Assembly (NCBI GenBank): GCA_002348905.1
Contig: DEBW01000096.1
Coordinates: 5,260-13,447, forward strand
Direction: 5' to 3'
Source of the DNA: Ruminococcus flavefaciens
Lineage (GTDB): Bacteria > Bacillota > Clostridia > Oscillospirales > Ruminococcaceae
Length of the DNA: 8,188 nt
Each line of letters opens with the position of its first letter. The stretch's first letter is position 1. Below the pieces are notes generated by a model. The model saw only the letters and a program-made list of their open reading frames with translations, searched no databases and was not told the DNA's origin. The position numbers were made by a program, and so were the translations under genes. Below, one piece after another: positions 5,911 through 8,188 of the stretch.

Positions 5911-7539
5911 ATGGGACTTTTCAGTAAAATAAAAGCAGGACTTCTGAAAACGAGACAGGCAATGATGTCTAAGCTTTCGAAACTGCTTCATTCATTTACC
6001 AAAATAGATGAAGATCTGTTTGAACAGCTGGAGGAAACACTTATCATGAGCGACGTCGGCGTTGATACTTCGCTTGAGATATGTGACAGACTCAGAAAGA
6101 TGATAAAGGAACAGGGGATAACTGATCCGAAGGAGATCATGCGTCTTATCCATGAAATAGTTTCGGACATGATGGGCGAGGACCAGGAGCTGGATCTTTC
6201 AACAACTCCTTCGGTCATCATGGTCATCGGTGTAAACGGCGCCGGCAAGACCACAACTATAGGCAAGCTCTGCCACAAGCTTAAGGGCGAGGGCAAAAAG
6301 GTGCTTGTTGCTGCTGCCGATACATTCAGAGCGGCTGCTATCGATCAGCTCCAGGTATGGACGGAAAGAGCAGGAGTTGATATAGTAAAGCACGCTGAGG
6401 GTTCTGACGCTGCTGCGGTCGTTTACGACGCTATCACAGCAGCCAAGGCAAGACACTGCGACGTTGTCATTGTGGATACTGCAGGACGACTCCACAACAA
6501 GAAAAACCTCATGGATGAGCTGGCAAAGATAAACAGGATCGTGGCAGGACAGGCGGAAGGATGTGCCCGTGAGATCCTTCTGGTGCTCGACGCAACTACA
6601 GGACAGAACGCTGTAAATCAGGCAAAGCTCTTCAGCGAAGTTGCAGATATTACAGGTATAGTTCTTACAAAACTTGACGGTACTGCAAAGGGCGGTATTG
6701 TTATCTCGATAAAGAATGAACTCGGTATCCCGGTCAAGCTCATTGGTCTCGGTGAAAAGATCGATGATCTTCAGGATTTCAACAGCAGGGATTTCGTAAA
6801 TGCACTGTTCGGTGACGAAGTTCTCGACGGTGAAGTGAACATCGGTGACGATGAAGAAACATACGAAGAAACCGAAGAAGCAGAAGAGGATTCAGAAGCA
6901 GCCGGCGTATCAGAAGAAGCGCCAGCTGAAAGTGATACAGAACCGGAAACATCAGAAAATGCTGCGTCAGAATATGTTCCGCAGCCTTCAGCTGTATACG
7001 GTAATGCTGTTGAATCATCAGAAGAAAACTCATCATTTGATGATTCTGCAGATACAACAGAAACAGTTGCGTCTGCAGATGATGAAGAACAGGATGAAAA
7101 GCCGGTATCAGAAACACTTGCATCCTCTGTGCTCCATTTCAGACCATCAGCACCGGCTTCGGATACAAATGTGAATACAGGTGCAGCTGCAGAAGAACCG
7201 GCTGAATCAGTTTCTGCTTCATCTGCTGATGATACACAGTATTCGGCTGAAGTATCAGCATCAGAACAGGAAAGTGCAGAGAGCGTAACTTCTGAAATAA
7301 CAGAAAATGCACCGGAAGAAACAGCGGTTTCAGATGAAAATGAAGTTCCTGAGATTTCAGAAGAACCTGTAGAATCAGAAGAACCGGAAGTAACTGAAGA
7401 TTCAGAAGAGACTACAGAAACTGAAGAACCAGAAGTAACTGAAGAATCAGAAGAAACTGCAGAAGCCGAAGAAGAGACAGAGGAACCGGAAAAGAAGAAG
7501 GGATTCTTCAGCCGTCTTTTCGGTAAGAAGAAAAAGTAA
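5911..7539 (+). CDS. ftsY: Signal recognition particle receptor FtsY with an unusual C-terminal acidic extension
   Basis: FtsY is the SRP receptor GTPase that docks ribosome-SRP complexes to the membrane for co-translational insertion through SecYEG. Numbering from ATG 5911 (542 residues), the N-terminus MGLFSKIKAGLLKTR is a basic amphipathic helix leading into the N domain. The GTPase domain is complete: G1 GVNGAGKTT at 107-115, the DTFRAAAIDQLQVW box, DTAGR at 189-193, TKLD at 253-256, and the closing GLGEKIDDLQDF at 279-290. The conserved NG core ends near residue 301. It is followed by about 240 residues very rich in Glu, Ser, Ala and Thr with almost no basic residues. These end in EKKKGFFSRLFGKKKK. 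In E. coli the comparable acidic A domain is N-terminal. The tail is in frame, uninterrupted and contains a 15-residue tandem duplication. The core assignment is certain; the role of the tail (membrane or translocon contact) is inferred. Confidence 0.96.
   Translation: MGLFSKIKAGLLKTRQAMMSKLSKLLHSFTKIDEDLFEQLEETLIMSDVGVDTSLEICDRLRKMIKEQGITDPKEIMRLIHEIVSDMMGEDQELDLSTTPSVIMVIGVNGAGKTTTIGKLCHKLKGEGKKVLVAAADTFRAAAIDQLQVWTERAGVDIVKHAEGSDAAAVVYDAITAAKARHCDVVIVDTAGRLHNKKNLMDELAKINRIVAGQAEGCAREILLVLDATTGQNAVNQAKLFSEVADITGIVLTKLDGTAKGGIVISIKNELGIPVKLIGLGEKIDDLQDFNSRDFVNALFGDEVLDGEVNIGDDEETYEETEEAEEDSEAAGVSEEAPAESDTEPETSENAASEYVPQPSAVYGNAVESSEENSSFDDSADTTETVASADDEEQDEKPVSETLASSVLHFRPSAPASDTNVNTGAAAEEPAESVSASSADDTQYSAEVSASEQESAESVTSEITENAPEETAVSDENEVPEISEEPVESEEPEVTEDSEETTETEEPEVTEESEETAEAEEETEEPEKKKGFFSRLFGKKKK
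7378..7467 (+). repeat. Tandem 45-bp repeat in the acidic tail of FtsY
   Basis: Two adjacent 45-bp units (7378-7422 and 7423-7467) encode EEPEVTEDSEETTET and EEPEVTEESEETAEA. About 39 of 45 bases match by hand count. A shortened third stretch, EEETEEPE, follows. This suggests that the acidic tail grew by in-frame duplication and may vary in length between strains. Confidence 0.8.
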
Positions 7540-7540
7540 T

Positions 7541-7546
7541 AAGGAG
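7541..7546 (+). promoter_or_regulatory. Ribosome binding site of rdgB
   Basis: AAGGAG starts one base after the ftsY stop and lies six bases before ATG 7553. No terminator or promoter lies between the two genes, which indicates one transcript. Confidence 0.8.
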
Positions 7547-7552
7547 TAACAG

Positions 7553-8134
7553 ATGAAGGTAATACTTGCATCAAACAATAAACACAAGCTTGAAGAAATA
7601 AAGAAGATACTCACACCTCTCGGCTATGAAGTCGTTTCACAGGCTGAAGCCGGTGTGGATATCGACGTTGAGGAAACAGGCACTACTTTTGAGGAAAATG
7701 CCGCACTTAAGGCGCAGGCTGTTTATGATCTTACAAAGACCGCAGTTATTTCAGATGACAGCGGTCTTGAAGTAGACTATTTAAACGGTGCTCCGGGCGT
7801 TTACTCACACCGCTACGCAGGCGAGAACGCAACAGATGCTGACAGATGTGCAAAGCTTCTTTCAGAACTGAACGGCGTTGAAACAGCAAAGAGTACAGCA
7901 AGATTTGTCTGCGTACTCTGCTTTATTGACGACAAGGGCGAAAAGCTTGTTATCCGCGGTACAGTTGAAGGTATCATCGGCACAGAGCCGAAGGGTGAAA
8001 ACGGATTCGGCTACGATCCTGTATTTATGTACGGCGACAGATCGTTCGCAGAACTTTCATCCGAAGAAAAGAACACAGTAAGCCACAGAGCAGACGCACT
8101 TAAAAAGTTTGCTGCGGCTATCGGAGCAAAGTAA
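7553..8134 (+). CDS. rdgB: dITP/XTP pyrophosphatase (RdgB/HAM1 family)
   Basis: This is a 193-residue cytoplasmic enzyme of the usual family length. It hydrolyses non-canonical purine triphosphates (dITP, ITP, XTP) to the monophosphate and pyrophosphate, keeping deaminated bases out of DNA and RNA. The family signatures are all visible: ILASNNKHKLEEI at the N-terminus (the SxNxxKxxE nucleotide-binding pattern, S7/N9/K12/E15), TTFEENAALKA, VISDDSGLEVDYLNGAPGVYSHRYAG with the metal- and base-binding acidic residues, GFGYDPVF, and FAELSSEEKNTVSHRADAL near the C-terminus. No motif is degraded. The gene begins 13 bases after the ftsY stop and is almost certainly co-transcribed with it. Locus names in other genomes include rdgB, ysnA and rph-linked forms; the function is the same. 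Confidence 0.96.
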   Translation: MKVILASNNKHKLEEIKKILTPLGYEVVSQAEAGVDIDVEETGTTFEENAALKAQAVYDLTKTAVISDDSGLEVDYLNGAPGVYSHRYAGENATDADRCAKLLSELNGVETAKSTARFVCVLCFIDDKGEKLVIRGTVEGIIGTEPKGENGFGYDPVFMYGDRSFAELSSEEKNTVSHRADALKKFAAAIGAK

Positions 8135-8172
8135 AACACTGATCAGATCAGAAATAATGAAAGGCTGATATT

Positions 8173-8188
8173 ATGCTTACAAGCAAAC
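8173..8188 (+). CDS. yhbY: Start of the next gene, probably the ribosome assembly RNA-binding protein YhbY (3' end outside window)
   Basis: ATG 8173 is preceded by GAAAGG (8159-8164) at eight bases' spacing and opens a frame reading MLTSK before the window ends. MLTSKQRA is the common N-terminus of YhbY/CRM-domain proteins, small RNA-binding factors linked to ribosome assembly. A yhbY gene after rdgB would suit this operon. Only five codons are visible, so the identity is a reasoned guess and the existence of a gene start is more secure than its name. The 38-base gap after rdgB has no terminator with a U-tract. Confidence 0.5.

Noticed and set aside
6845..7174. A 109-codon + strand frame overlapping ftsY
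   Set aside because: It is an out-of-frame reading of the repetitive acidic tail, producing a Gln/Lys-rich low-complexity peptide with no credible start signal.
6771..7574. A 267-codon Ser-rich open frame on the - strand
   Set aside because: It is the antisense image of the Glu/Ser-rich FtsY tail, where GAA and TCA codons leave few stops on the other strand. It has low complexity, no ribosome binding site and no recognisable domain.
8139..8151. CTGAT-CAG-ATCAG inverted repeat after rdgB
   Set aside because: The five-base-pair stem is AT-containing and has no U-tract, and a ribosome binding site and start codon follow closely, so it is unlikely to be a terminator.

Overview
This window reads as chromosomal backbone from a low-to-moderate GC member of the Bacillota, most likely a Ruminococcus-like clostridium. 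The basis is family-level recognition of the proteins, strong AGGAGG-type ribosome binding sites, TTGACA/extended -10 promoters and the gene neighbourhood (Elp3-like radical SAM protein, smc, ftsY, rdgB, probable yhbY). The genus is an inference. All genes lie on the + strand.

Layout: 2-400 is the 3' end of an Elp3-like radical SAM gene. It runs almost directly into smc (405-3968, GTG start), whose ribosome binding site overlaps the upstream stop codon. After smc comes a 271-bp gene-free stretch (3969-4239). It holds a small GC hairpin, a terminator-like stem-loop inside a larger 11-bp inverted repeat, a strong promoter, and a leader with a possible 23-codon ORF. Next is a polytopic membrane protein of the DUF4173/DUF4153 type (4240-5739). 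A second gene-free stretch (5740-5910) carries two more hairpins, one of them a second copy of the repeat found after smc, followed by a strong promoter. That promoter drives ftsY (5911-7539) and rdgB (7553-8134), and probably yhbY, of which only the first five codons are present (from 8173).

How the genes work together: smc acts in chromosome organisation, ftsY in co-translational membrane targeting, rdgB in nucleotide-pool cleaning and yhbY (if correct) in ribosome assembly, so this is a housekeeping cluster. The DUF4173-type gene looks like a self-contained unit set between smc and ftsY, with its own promoter and with near-identical terminator-like repeats on both sides.

The observations most worth a second look are these. 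(1) FtsY carries a roughly 240-residue acidic, Glu/Ser-rich extension at its C-terminus, not at the N-terminus, and ends in a basic amphipathic GFFSRLFGKKKK motif resembling a membrane-targeting helix. (2) The direct-repeat stem-loops bracket the membrane-protein gene. (3) A nested inverted-repeat structure follows smc. (4) There is a possible near-leaderless small ORF upstream of the membrane-protein gene. (5) Isoleucine codon choice switches sharply in the last ~110 codons of smc. I see no CRISPR array, insertion sequence, rRNA, tRNA or defence system.
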